A stretch of DNA of 33,885 nt from JANRIC01 sp033765345 (GTDB lineage Bacteria; Bacteroidota; Bacteroidia; Cytophagales; Microscillaceae). Where the stretch lies: NCBI GenBank assembly GCA_033765345.1, contig JANRIC010000006.1, positions 1-33,885 on the forward strand, in the 5' to 3' direction. The notes beneath the pieces are model-generated. The model ran no database searches. It saw only the letters and a program-made list of their open reading frames with translations, and was not told the origin of the DNA. The position numbers and the translations under genes were made by a program. Shown in pieces: positions 25,539-33,461 of this stretch; the first letter of the stretch is position 1; every line of letters starts with the position of its first letter.

Positions 25539-26303
25539 ATGATAAGACCGTACATACTTGCCGAAAATAACTGGAAAACCATTCAGGAAACTGACTTCGA
25601 TCTTGCGATCCTTCCCTGGGGAGCTACCGAAGCTCACAACTATCATCTCCCCTACGCTACCGATAACTTGGAAGCTGAGCACATTGCCGCCGAATCTGCC
25701 AGAATCGCTTGGGAAAAAGGTGCTAAAATCATTGTGCTTCCAACCATTCCTTTTGGTGTAAATACGGGGCAGACTGACATTAAGCTAGACATCAACCTCA
25801 ACCCCAGCACTCAAATGGCTATTCTTTCTGATATTATTGAGGTACTCAACCGACAAGGCATTTATAAACTTCTGGTTTTTAATAGCCATGGTGGCAATGA
25901 TTTTAAAACTTTACTGCGAGAATTGGGACTTAAATACCCAAAAATGTTTCTTTGTACCTCCAATTGGTTTAAGGCATTGGATAAAACCCAGTATTTTGAA
26001 TACCCCGGTGACCACGCCGACGAAATGGAAACCAGCCTTATTCTTTACCTTCGCCCAGAGCTGGTTCGCCCCTTGGAAGAAGCCGGCGATGGATCAGAAC
26101 GCAAAAATAAAATCAAAGACTTTTCCGAAGGATGGGTCTGGGCCGAAAGGCGATGGTCTCAAATCACCGCTGATACCGGCGTAGGATTCCCAAAAGCCGC
26201 TACAGCTCAAAAAGGAGCTATTTATTTTAAAGACCTGACCAAAAAAATAGCCGCTTTCCTCCTTGAATTAGCCCAGTGTGATGTCACACAGCTTTACGAA
26301 TAA
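25539..26303 (+). CDS. Creatininase family amidohydrolase
   Basis: A 254-aa metal-dependent amidohydrolase of the creatininase/ArfB-like family. Metal residues are visible: Glu31, His33 and His36 in WGATEAHNYHLP; Asp42 in ATDN; His117 in FNSHGGN; Glu162 in DHADEMETS. Relatives open cyclic amides such as creatinine or act on formamide-type intermediates of riboflavin or mycofactocin pathways; the substrate here is not readable. Position directly after the M20 gene suggests shared control and possibly a common catabolic role. Confidence 0.93.
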   Translation: MIRPYILAENNWKTIQETDFDLAILPWGATEAHNYHLPYATDNLEAEHIAAESARIAWEKGAKIIVLPTIPFGVNTGQTDIKLDINLNPSTQMAILSDIIEVLNRQGIYKLLVFNSHGGNDFKTLLRELGLKYPKMFLCTSNWFKALDKTQYFEYPGDHADEMETSLILYLRPELVRPLEEAGDGSERKNKIKDFSEGWVWAERRWSQITADTGVGFPKAATAQKGAIYFKDLTKKIAAFLLELAQCDVTQLYE

Positions 26304-26335
26304 CCTAAACGTTTTTCATTTAATAAACTATCAAT

Positions 26336-26755
26336 ATGATGAAATTTCTCTGGATAAGTACTCCGCTTTGGCAGGATAAAGGATTGGCACTCGTTAGAAT
26401 TGTATTGGGGCTTTTATTGATCTATCACGGACAAGAGGTATTTCAAACAAAGCTCATGGCAAGTTATACCACCTGGGATCAATTCAAAGGGACTTATGCC
26501 TTTTGGATGGTATATGCCGGGAAATCCGCAGAATTAATCTCCGGAATTTTGCTTTTTTTAGGGCTGTTCACCCGGCTGGGAGCTTTGATTTGTATAGGTA
26601 CATTTGCCTATATCACGTTTTTTGTAGGGCAAGGTAGATTTTGGTATGAAGACCAACACCCATTTATGTTTATGCTTTTTGGAGTGCTTTACTTTTTTAC
26701 AGGACCCTGCGCCTGGAGCCTGGATGCATTGATCTTTAAGAATTCACGTTTTTGA
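26336..26755 (+). CDS. DoxX family membrane protein
   Basis: A 139-aa inner-membrane protein with four predicted helices: about 18-32 (LALVRIVLGLLLIYHG), 58-78 (AGKSAELISGILLFLGLFTRLG), 79-95, and 107-124. The pattern R-I-V-L-G followed by H-G-x-E and a later LFTRLGAL is typical of DoxX. DoxX proteins are linked to thiosulfate oxidation, thiol redox or membrane oxidoreductase complexes, but this one is not assigned. Its stop overlaps the start of the next gene by 4 bases, implying translational coupling. Confidence 0.9.
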   Translation: MMKFLWISTPLWQDKGLALVRIVLGLLLIYHGQEVFQTKLMASYTTWDQFKGTYAFWMVYAGKSAELISGILLFLGLFTRLGALICIGTFAYITFFVGQGRFWYEDQHPFMFMLFGVLYFFTGPCAWSLDALIFKNSRF

Positions 26756-27384
26756 TTTTGTTTGCTGGTTTAATTTCTTTACTTTCGAGCTTAGAATTTG
26801 AAGATGTGAAACTGTTGGAAGACTTTTTAGAATATTATCCTCCTACGGCAATCCACGGACAAGCCGATGAATTAATGCTGCAACAATATCGGGGTTATAT
26901 CCCGGATTTGCTGCTCGAACTCTGGACAAACGTAGGCTTTGGCAAATATGCAGACGGGCTTATCGAGATTGTTGACCCCGAAGATTTTCGCCATACCTTA
27001 CAATATTGGTTGAGTAAACGAAATCCGCTGTATTTCCCCATTGCTATTTCCGGCTTCGGCGACCTGTTTTATTATCGTAAACTAGGCGATAAAGCCGAAG
27101 ATGTATGCATGCTTGACGTACATTATCGTCAGGTAGAAGTTTGTACCTGGAGTCTGAAAAGTTTTTTCAACCAACATATTGCCCATGAAGATTTTATGAT
27201 TGATACCTTACGCAGCGATCTTTTTAATGAATCTAGGGCTTCACTGGGTGAATTAGAAAAAAATGAGATCTTTTATTTTGTTCCGGCACTTATTCTGGGA
27301 GGGAAAATATCCAACAGCAACATCGAGAAAGGTAATGCACAAGTACATCTGCATCTATTATATCAAATGGGCTTAAATAATTAA
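26752..27384 (+). CDS. GAD-like/DUF1851 (T6SS immunity Tdi1-type) protein
   Basis: A 210-aa cytoplasmic protein. The N-terminal half fits the GAD-like domain (YRGYIPDLLLELWTNVGFG, then YADGLIEIVDPEDF, about 47-81). The C-terminus fits the Tdi1 immunity domain: EIFYFVPALILGG, then NAQVHLHLLYQMG. In Agrobacterium Tdi1 neutralises the DNase effector Tde1; here no toxin gene is adjacent. No ATG precedes the conserved region; the frame opens at a TTG at 26752 overlapping the DoxX stop, and another TTG (26758) or GTG (26806) could serve. The start is therefore uncertain. Confidence 0.8.
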   Translation: MILFAGLISLLSSLEFEDVKLLEDFLEYYPPTAIHGQADELMLQQYRGYIPDLLLELWTNVGFGKYADGLIEIVDPEDFRHTLQYWLSKRNPLYFPIAISGFGDLFYYRKLGDKAEDVCMLDVHYRQVEVCTWSLKSFFNQHIAHEDFMIDTLRSDLFNESRASLGELEKNEIFYFVPALILGGKISNSNIEKGNAQVHLHLLYQMGLNN

Positions 27385-27440
27385 ATATACCCCAATGAAT
27401 TAAAAACTCTTTTCACATAAAAATTTACCCACAAAACATC

Positions 27441-27977
27441 ATGCAAAATCTGGACGAACTTCGTTATCCTATCGGCAAATACCAAAAACCTGAAATCATC
27501 ACACCAAACCACCTACAAGGGTGGATTCAAACAATCACCGAACTTCCGACCAAACTTCGTGAAGCTCTTAACGGACTTGATGAATCACAAATCCATACGC
27601 CTTATCGCCCCGAAGGCTGGACTGTACATCAATTGGTGCATCATATCGCCGATAGCCACATAAACGCCTACATAAGATTCAAACTTGCTATCACCGAAGA
27701 CCAACCCACCATCAAACCCTACAAAGAAGCTCTTTGGGCTGAACTGGAAGATACCCAACAAACCCCCGTAGAAGTATCTTTGACATTGCTTGAAGCTTTG
27801 CATCAGCGATGGTCAAATTTGCTTAAATCTATGACTGAAGCCGAATTTGCCCGTGAATATATGCATCCCGAACAAGGGAAAACGTCTCGACTGGATGCCG
27901 TTCTTGGTTTATATGCCTGGCATTCTACGCATCACCTTGAGCATATCTTGGCTTTAAAAAGAAGAAATAAATGGTGA
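27441..27977 (+). CDS. YfiT-like DinB family metal-dependent protein (putative bacillithiol transferase)
   Basis: A 178-aa four-helix-bundle protein of the DinB/YfiT group. The N-terminus DELRYPIGKYQKP is the YfiT signature. Three metal histidines are expected: one in WTVHQLVHHIADSH (about 60-73) and two in YAWHSTHHLEHI (about 158-169). YfiT-like proteins include putative metal-dependent hydrolases and bacillithiol S-transferases that detoxify electrophiles. No bacillithiol synthesis genes are in the window. It lies 56 bases after the GAD-like gene and 95 before the RIC gene. Confidence 0.9.
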   Translation: MQNLDELRYPIGKYQKPEIITPNHLQGWIQTITELPTKLREALNGLDESQIHTPYRPEGWTVHQLVHHIADSHINAYIRFKLAITEDQPTIKPYKEALWAELEDTQQTPVEVSLTLLEALHQRWSNLLKSMTEAEFAREYMHPEQGKTSRLDAVLGLYAWHSTHHLEHILALKRRNKW

Positions 27978-28072
27978 AATTCTTTCAAATATTGACTTTT
28001 ATCATAAATCATAAGGCTTTTTCAGCCTATTTTGGAAGTAAAATTATTAAAATCAACTTGATGCAATAAAAT

Positions 28073-28804
28073 ATGGAAAGGGTCAATCAATCAATTACCA
28101 AATTAATCGCTCAGAATCCTTCTTCTGCAAAGATTTTACATTCTTTGGGTATTTATTTCTATAATTATTCCGAAAATTCTCTGGCCGAAATCTGTACCCA
28201 AAGAGGAATCAAACCTGAATGGGTCATCCAAAAATTAAATGATGCCATACAATCCCAAACCCTCGAACCGGGGCGAATAGATGATTATCCGATTGATTTA
28301 ATCATTGAGTATCTCAAACACAGCCATTATATTTTTATCAAAGATCGCCTCCGATACCTTGGGCAAATCATCGATAACTACCCCGCCCCAAACGGCTCGA
28401 TACTGGCTGACGTACAGGAAGTATTCCCTGATTTTGCACAAGAATTCATCGAGCACGTCTACGAAGAAGAGGATACAATTTTCGCTTACATCACAGAATT
28501 AAAGAAAATTCAAGACAATAAAGCCTTTTTGGATTACAAAGAAATTGTACTCCCCAAAAAAAGTATTCAGGATTTTGAGAATGAACATCACCAATTGGAC
28601 GATGAAATGCAAGGTATCCGCGAATTGACCCGTAGTTTTAACCTGGCTGAGGTGAGCGATGTACATGCCAAAGTGATTTTCGAAGCCCTTAGTAATTTTA
28701 GCGAAGAACTAAAGATTCACGCCAAAATTGAAAACGAAATTCTTTTTCCAAAAGCCATCAAACTTGAGCAAGAAGTAAAAGCCCTGTTATCCACACCTGA
28801 ATAA
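28073..28804 (+). CDS. Iron-sulfur cluster repair di-iron protein (RIC/YtfE/ScdA-like)
   Basis: A 243-aa protein that in relatives repairs nitrosatively or oxidatively damaged iron-sulfur clusters. The N-terminal ScdA (DUF542) domain (10-60) is recognisable, but the usual Cys-Cys pair is replaced: residues 27-32 read IYFYNY where the family has IDFCCG. The hemerythrin-like domain has the expected ligands: His85 (LKHSHY), His128 and Glu132 (EHVYEEE), His172/173 (ENEHHQL), His216 and Glu220 (IHAKIENE). So the di-iron site appears whole, with an altered N-terminal domain. It lies near the TlpA-like lipoprotein and egt genes in a redox-rich stretch. Confidence 0.9.
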   Translation: MERVNQSITKLIAQNPSSAKILHSLGIYFYNYSENSLAEICTQRGIKPEWVIQKLNDAIQSQTLEPGRIDDYPIDLIIEYLKHSHYIFIKDRLRYLGQIIDNYPAPNGSILADVQEVFPDFAQEFIEHVYEEEDTIFAYITELKKIQDNKAFLDYKEIVLPKKSIQDFENEHHQLDDEMQGIRELTRSFNLAEVSDVHAKVIFEALSNFSEELKIHAKIENEILFPKAIKLEQEVKALLSTPE

Positions 28805-28970
28805 TTTACTAACCAGCTTTTTTAAAAAACATAAACTATCGGTTTGATTATTTTATTTTTTCACAAAATAAAGTAATTAAACCCTCTTTCACTCTGTCTT
28901 TCAAAACTGACAAGCCCATTTTGCCTATTCTGTCCCTTTGCCAAAACAAACTTTTTAGGCTTCTTAGTTT

Positions 28971-29000
28971 TTGTAATCAGAAAGGAAAATTTTAACTTTG
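28971..29000 (+). promoter_or_regulatory. Consensus promoter immediately before the TlpA-like gene
   Basis: TTTTTG ends at 28973; a 19-base spacer follows; TAACTTTG at 28993-29000 matches TAnnTTTG exactly. The transcript would begin about 29004-29007, i.e. at the start codon at 29004. Confidence 0.65.
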
Positions 29001-29003
29001 AAT

Positions 29004-29528
29004 ATGAAAAATTTTGTTTTTGCTTCCATACAATTCGCCATAATTGCTTTGTTAGTCGCTTGTGAGGCCATACCAGGTACCAGCCCAGGAAATATCGCCC
29101 CTGACTTCAAGCTCAAAGACATTGAAGATAAAACCCATCAATTGTCAGATTATAAAGGCAAAGTAGTGATGATTCACCTTTGGACTGACTGGTGCAATTC
29201 TTGTAGGGCTGAATTTCCCCGAATTCAGGAGTATTATGCAGAACTCAAAAGTGATGATTTTGAATTGCTGGCCATCAATGTCGGGCAACCTGTGAGTACT
29301 TCCAGGGAATTTCAGCAATCTTTTGGTATTAGCTTTCCGATGCTTTCTGATCCTCAAAAAATCATGAAGGATATTTATAAGGTAGAGGCTTTTCCAACCA
29401 ATTATTTTATCGGACCAGATGGCAAAATCATTCGCAGAATGATTGGATGGCTGCACAAAAAGCAGGTACAGGTCATCATTGATCAAAATAAAAATAAAGG
29501 ATCAAAAACGGTACAGGCGGCTAAATGA
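29004..29528 (+). CDS. TlpA/ResA-like thioredoxin-fold lipoprotein
   Basis: A membrane-anchored thiol-disulfide oxidoreductase; 174 aa from the ATG at 29004. The lipobox LVAC with Cys20 ends the signal peptide. The thioredoxin-like domain (about 32-170) has the redox motif WTDWCNSCRAEFP and the cis-proline segment VEAFPTNYFIGPDGKI. It would reduce disulfides or support cytochrome or stress functions outside the cytoplasm. A TTG two codons earlier (28998) lies inside the promoter -7 box, so the ATG is chosen. The 3' end overlaps the convergent egtD gene by 8 bases. Confidence 0.9.
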   Translation: MKNFVFASIQFAIIALLVACEAIPGTSPGNIAPDFKLKDIEDKTHQLSDYKGKVVMIHLWTDWCNSCRAEFPRIQEYYAELKSDDFELLAINVGQPVSTSREFQQSFGISFPMLSDPQKIMKDIYKVEAFPTNYFIGPDGKIIRRMIGWLHKKQVQVIIDQNKNKGSKTVQAAK

Positions 29529-30468
29529 CCCTCCAGACCGAATCCGTGAAATAATTTCTTTGGTCATAGAAATTGGTCAGTCGCTCAAATCCAGCCTCCT
29601 CAGCCATCCGATTGATCATATAAGGCGTGTATTTGTGAGAAGTTTCGGTATGAATAGCCTCCCAGGCTTCAAATTCAACCGTAAAATCGAGCTTCTCCAC
29701 ATGCACTTTTTGTTTGACGGTACTCATCAGGTAGCTTTTCGCTGCTCCGCTTGCCGGGTCATATATCGGATAGTGGCAAAAGTTTTTGATCTCAAAATCA
29801 GCACCCATCTCCCGATTAATCCGACGAAGCAAATTCAGATTAAATTCGCAGGTAATGCCCTTTTTGTCATTATAGGCATTGAGTACGATATGAGGATTTT
29901 TTTTGAGATCAAAGCCTATCATTAGTAAATCTCCAGGATTGAGATTTTCTTGGATTGCTACCAAAAAACGCTGTGCTTGTTCTGGAGTGAAATTACCGAT
30001 ATTGGATCCCATAAACAACACCACTTTATGCACCGAGCTATCCAGTTTGAGCTTCTTTAAAGCTTTGAAATAATCATCACAAACACCCTCCACCTGGAGC
30101 TTGGGTAAGGTCTTCGACAAATCCTCCAACAGCCCTTTCAAAGCCGCTGAGGAAATATCAATGGGGATATATTTAAAACGGCTCGATTGTTTGAGAAAAT
30201 ATTCCAATAAAATTTTCGTCTTTAGCCCATCCCCTGCCCCAAACTCGATGAGTTCAAACTGGGGAGCATCCGATTGAAATATCTCCAGTAAATCGTGCTT
30301 GTATGTACTTAAAATTTCAAATTCACAACGCGTCAGGTAATATTCTTCCAAATTCATAATCTCTTGGAAAAGCTCGCTCCCCCGCTTGTCATAAAAATAT
30401 TTGGAATACAAGCACTTAGGGTCTGATGAAAGCCCTTTGATCAAGTCTGTGGCAAATTCTTGGTTCAT
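29521..30468 (-). CDS. egtD: L-histidine N-alpha-methyltransferase
   Basis: SAM-dependent enzyme that trimethylates histidine to hercynine, the first step of ergothioneine synthesis; 315 aa, a normal length. SAM-binding motif IEFGAGDGLKTK (74-85); substrate-site elements EEYYLTRCE near 41-49, GSNIGNF (154-160), FDLKKNP (186-192) and the histidine-binding IHTETSHKY (272-280), corresponding to the Glu and Ser contacts of mycobacterial EgtD. The start overlaps the stop of egtB by 4 bases, so the two are translationally coupled in the order egtB-egtD. Cytoplasmic. Confidence 0.95.
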   Translation of the reverse strand: MNQEFATDLIKGLSSDPKCLYSKYFYDKRGSELFQEIMNLEEYYLTRCEFEILSTYKHDLLEIFQSDAPQFELIEFGAGDGLKTKILLEYFLKQSSRFKYIPIDISSAALKGLLEDLSKTLPKLQVEGVCDDYFKALKKLKLDSSVHKVVLFMGSNIGNFTPEQAQRFLVAIQENLNPGDLLMIGFDLKKNPHIVLNAYNDKKGITCEFNLNLLRRINREMGADFEIKNFCHYPIYDPASGAAKSYLMSTVKQKVHVEKLDFTVEFEAWEAIHTETSHKYTPYMINRMAEEAGFERLTNFYDQRNYFTDSVWRVI

Positions 30469-31775
30469 GGTGTTCGTTTTTTAGGCGATGTGATGTGTTC
30501 GGTCAGTCTGATTCCAGTAAACTGCCAGCGTTCTTGTGGGTAAAAAAAGTTGCGATAAGTAGGTCGGATATGCGAAACAGGTGTTACACAAGAACCGCCA
30601 CGGAGTACCATTTGATTGATCATAAACTTGCCATTATATTCCCCCAAAGCTCCTTCTTCTTGTGTGTAATAAGGATAAGGCAAATAAGCACTGTTAGTCC
30701 ATTCCCAGGCATTGCCAAAGAATTGATTGTCATCATTTTTAGGGATTGGATGCAAATAAGCGGATTCCAGGAAATTGGCTGTTTGAGGAATCTTTGGAGA
30801 AAATAATTTGCAGGCGATTTCCCATTCAAACTCGGTAGCCAGGCGTTTGCCTTTCCAATCGGCAAAAGCATCCGCTTCATAAAAGCTAATATGTGTAACT
30901 GGCTGCTTGAGGTCAATTTTCTCGAGCCCGTGTAAGGTATAGTGATGCCACTCTCCGTCAATTTTGTGCCAGTATAGTGGTGCTTGAATTTGTTCTTTTT
31001 TGACCCATTCCCAACCTGGGCCAAGCCAATATTTAAAACTCTGATAGCCGCCTGCTTCCATAAATTCAAGGTATTCTTCGTTGCTGATCAGGCGATCCTG
31101 AATTTGGAAAGCGTGTAAAAAAACCTTATGAACGCCTTTTTCATTATCAAAAAAGAATTGATTTCCTTCATAGCCGATGCTATACACCCCCTCTTCTACT
31201 TCCAAGAAATTCTGCGAAAGGTGATTACCGGAAGTATAATCCGGGCGTGGACTTTCCATATATGCCGGAAAAAGCGGGTTATTGCCTAGAGTGTATTTCA
31301 AGTCGGTTAGGAGTAATTCCTGGTGCTGCTGTTCGTGGTGTAGGCCTAGCTCGATCACCGGATGCGCTTCTGAAGGAGCACTATTTTCTAAAAAGTTATG
31401 CATTTTTGCATCTATATACGCTCGAAATTGATATACTTCTTCGGTAGTGGGTCGGCTCATATTGCCTCGGTCTGCTCTAAAAGTACGTTGCCCTTCACTT
31501 TCATAATAACTATTAAAGAAATAAGCATAACGAGGGTCATAAGTCCGGTAGTTTTTTTTATATTTTTTGAGTACAAAGGTCTCAAAAAACCAGGAAACGT
31601 GCGCCAGATTCCACTTGGGAGGGCTAGCAAACTCGCTGGGCTGGACCACATAGTCTTCGGTTTTGAGGGGTTTGCACAGGTCTACAGTTTGTTGTCTAAC
31701 TTCCTTGTAGCGTTCGTACAAAGGTTTCAAATCGGCAGCATTTTCCTCAATAACAAGGTTGGAATGTAAATTCAT
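30465..31775 (-). CDS. egtB: Ergothioneine biosynthesis sulfoxide synthase EgtB
   Basis: Iron- and oxygen-dependent enzyme joining a thiol donor to hercynine; 436 aa. The N-terminal DinB-like domain provides the iron histidines: His59 in WNLAHVSWFFETF, and His147 and His151 in GLHHEQQHQEL. The C-terminal formylglycine-enzyme-like domain includes ISNEEYLEFMEAGGY, ATEFEWEIACK, GNAWEWTNSAY and GGSCVTPVSHIRPTYRNFF. Whether it uses cysteine or gamma-glutamylcysteine is not decided by eye; egtA and egtC are absent nearby, which fits a cysteine-type or a hydrolase elsewhere. It is the first gene of a two-gene operon. Confidence 0.95.
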   Translation of the reverse strand: MNLHSNLVIEENAADLKPLYERYKEVRQQTVDLCKPLKTEDYVVQPSEFASPPKWNLAHVSWFFETFVLKKYKKNYRTYDPRYAYFFNSYYESEGQRTFRADRGNMSRPTTEEVYQFRAYIDAKMHNFLENSAPSEAHPVIELGLHHEQQHQELLLTDLKYTLGNNPLFPAYMESPRPDYTSGNHLSQNFLEVEEGVYSIGYEGNQFFFDNEKGVHKVFLHAFQIQDRLISNEEYLEFMEAGGYQSFKYWLGPGWEWVKKEQIQAPLYWHKIDGEWHHYTLHGLEKIDLKQPVTHISFYEADAFADWKGKRLATEFEWEIACKLFSPKIPQTANFLESAYLHPIPKNDDNQFFGNAWEWTNSAYLPYPYYTQEEGALGEYNGKFMINQMVLRGGSCVTPVSHIRPTYRNFFYPQERWQFTGIRLTEHITSPKKRTP

Positions 31776-31933
31776 GAGTTAATTTGTGTTAGATGCACTT
31801 GTTGGTGATTCTCTAAAGTAAGTCTTTATTGTTTTTTATCAAAAGTTAAAGCAATTAGTTAGACCAATTTGCTTAAAAACCCGTCAGTGCTAAGAGAAAG
31901 TTCCTATATGTGCGTGATAAAATAAAAATCTTT

Positions 31934-33364
31934 TCAAAAACCTTGCTTAGGCTGAAGCCCATAGCGTTTTTTCAAATCCTTGACGGCAATATGGTCTTGG
32001 CAGACTTCATACATCACCCTTCTTCGTTTGTATTCTATTTTCATAAAAGGCTCCAGAAGCTCGAGGTTGAGTATGTTTGTCTTCCGGTCTACGGCTTCTA
32101 CCAAGGCATCCGAAATGACATTGGCAATTCCGGCACCGTTTAACTGGTAATTGGCTGCGAGCTTTGGAAGGAGTCCTTCTTCATACTTAAAAGATGCTGG
32201 AAGTGCCTTTTCCCAAATTTTGAGGCGTTCGTTTTCGTTGGGGAAGGGAAACAGAATTATGCGGCGGATTCGGCGTTGAAAGGCCTTATCAAAAGTATTT
32301 TCAATATCGTGGACATTGGTCGCCAGGATGACCAGTCCTTGAAAATTTTCAATCTTCTGAAGTAGATACGCTACTTCCTGATTGGCATAACGGTCCTTGG
32401 CATCTTTGACCTCGGTACGTTTGCCAAAAAGGGCATCCGCTTCATCAAAAAAGAGAATGCAGTTTTGTTTGTCAAATCGGTCGAAGATTTTCTCAAGATT
32501 TTTTTCCGTTTCACCGATATACTTGGAGACCACCCTGGCCAGATTCACGATATACACAGGTACACCGATACTTTTGCCGATGGTTTTGGCGGTGATGGTT
32601 TTGCCCATACCCGGCATACCAGCAAAAATCACCACATAACTGGGGCGTATCCTTGCCTCCACGCCTTCCATTTCAAAAAGACGATCTCGGTTTTTGAGGT
32701 ATTTGATCAAATCCTGAAGTTCTTCACGGGTATTATCCGGCAAGATCACATCTTCAAAATGAAGGGATGTTTCGCTGAGTGAAGCCGGAAAATTAGGCTC
32801 TTCATCTAGCCTGGGGGCTTCGCCACCCAAGAAATAGCGCAAGTATGGATAACTAAGGCGCATTTCACGGTAAATAGGGTCATCTTCCCGTTGTTTTTCT
32901 TTGCTTTGACCGCCTTCCAGATAAATCATATCTTCCAGAAAAAGCGAATGCTTCGGATGAAAATGCCTCAGGTAGAACTGCTGTACCAAAAAATCATCTC
33001 CTGCCAGCAAGTAAATCAATGTTTGTAAAGTAGGGATAAAACGTAAAACCGACGATGTAATCACCTGCCCGCCGATTTGCATTTGTTTGAGTGACTCCCC
33101 AGAGGCTTGAATCAAAGGGAAAAATACTTCCGGTTTGGTGGCACGTGCAAAAGCCAATGCCAAAGCAATTTGTTCTGCAAACCCATAGTCTTTCTTTTGC
33201 AAAAGTAGCTGAAAATGGCTTTTGGATGGTAGCGCATTTGCATAAAAGCTATCAGGGATAGACTCTGAGGGGTGCTTTATGCGAAAATGAATGAGTTTCT
33301 CCAGATGTTCAAGTACATGTTTCACCGCCAGGGTATGTACTGAGGTAGAAGGCATATTTTTCAT
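31934..33364 (-). CDS. AAA+ ATPase of eCIS (Afp15-like) type
   Basis: A 476-aa protein with a helical N-terminal region (1-200) and a C-terminal AAA+ domain (about 205-440). The AAA+ core is intact: Walker A GMPGMGKT (249-256), pore-loop-like segment YIGETEKNL, Walker B ILFFDEAD (303-310), sensor Asn350, and arginine finger region FQRRIRR (363-369). Proteins of this architecture accompany extracellular contractile injection systems (Afp15-like). In this family the ATPase is needed for assembly of the particle. The next gene, on the other strand, fits the same context. Its 3' end is 158 bases before egtB, so it is probably not part of the egt operon. Confidence 0.88.
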   Translation of the reverse strand: MKNMPSTSVHTLAVKHVLEHLEKLIHFRIKHPSESIPDSFYANALPSKSHFQLLLQKKDYGFAEQIALALAFARATKPEVFFPLIQASGESLKQMQIGGQVITSSVLRFIPTLQTLIYLLAGDDFLVQQFYLRHFHPKHSLFLEDMIYLEGGQSKEKQREDDPIYREMRLSYPYLRYFLGGEAPRLDEEPNFPASLSETSLHFEDVILPDNTREELQDLIKYLKNRDRLFEMEGVEARIRPSYVVIFAGMPGMGKTITAKTIGKSIGVPVYIVNLARVVSKYIGETEKNLEKIFDRFDKQNCILFFDEADALFGKRTEVKDAKDRYANQEVAYLLQKIENFQGLVILATNVHDIENTFDKAFQRRIRRIILFPFPNENERLKIWEKALPASFKYEEGLLPKLAANYQLNGAGIANVISDALVEAVDRKTNILNLELLEPFMKIEYKRRRVMYEVCQDHIAVKDLKKRYGLQPKQGF

Positions 33365-33461
33365 AGTGATTAGTCAATTTCTTTTGTAATTTGATATTTT
33401 TTTTCTAATTTATCAATGAATTGAGGAGCTATTTTTTTGATCTTCATCCGTAAATAATACC

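Noticed and set aside
28014..28028. Hairpin AGGCT/AGCCT after the YfiT-like gene as a terminator
   Set aside because: The stem is only 5 bp and the T-tract is short and interrupted.
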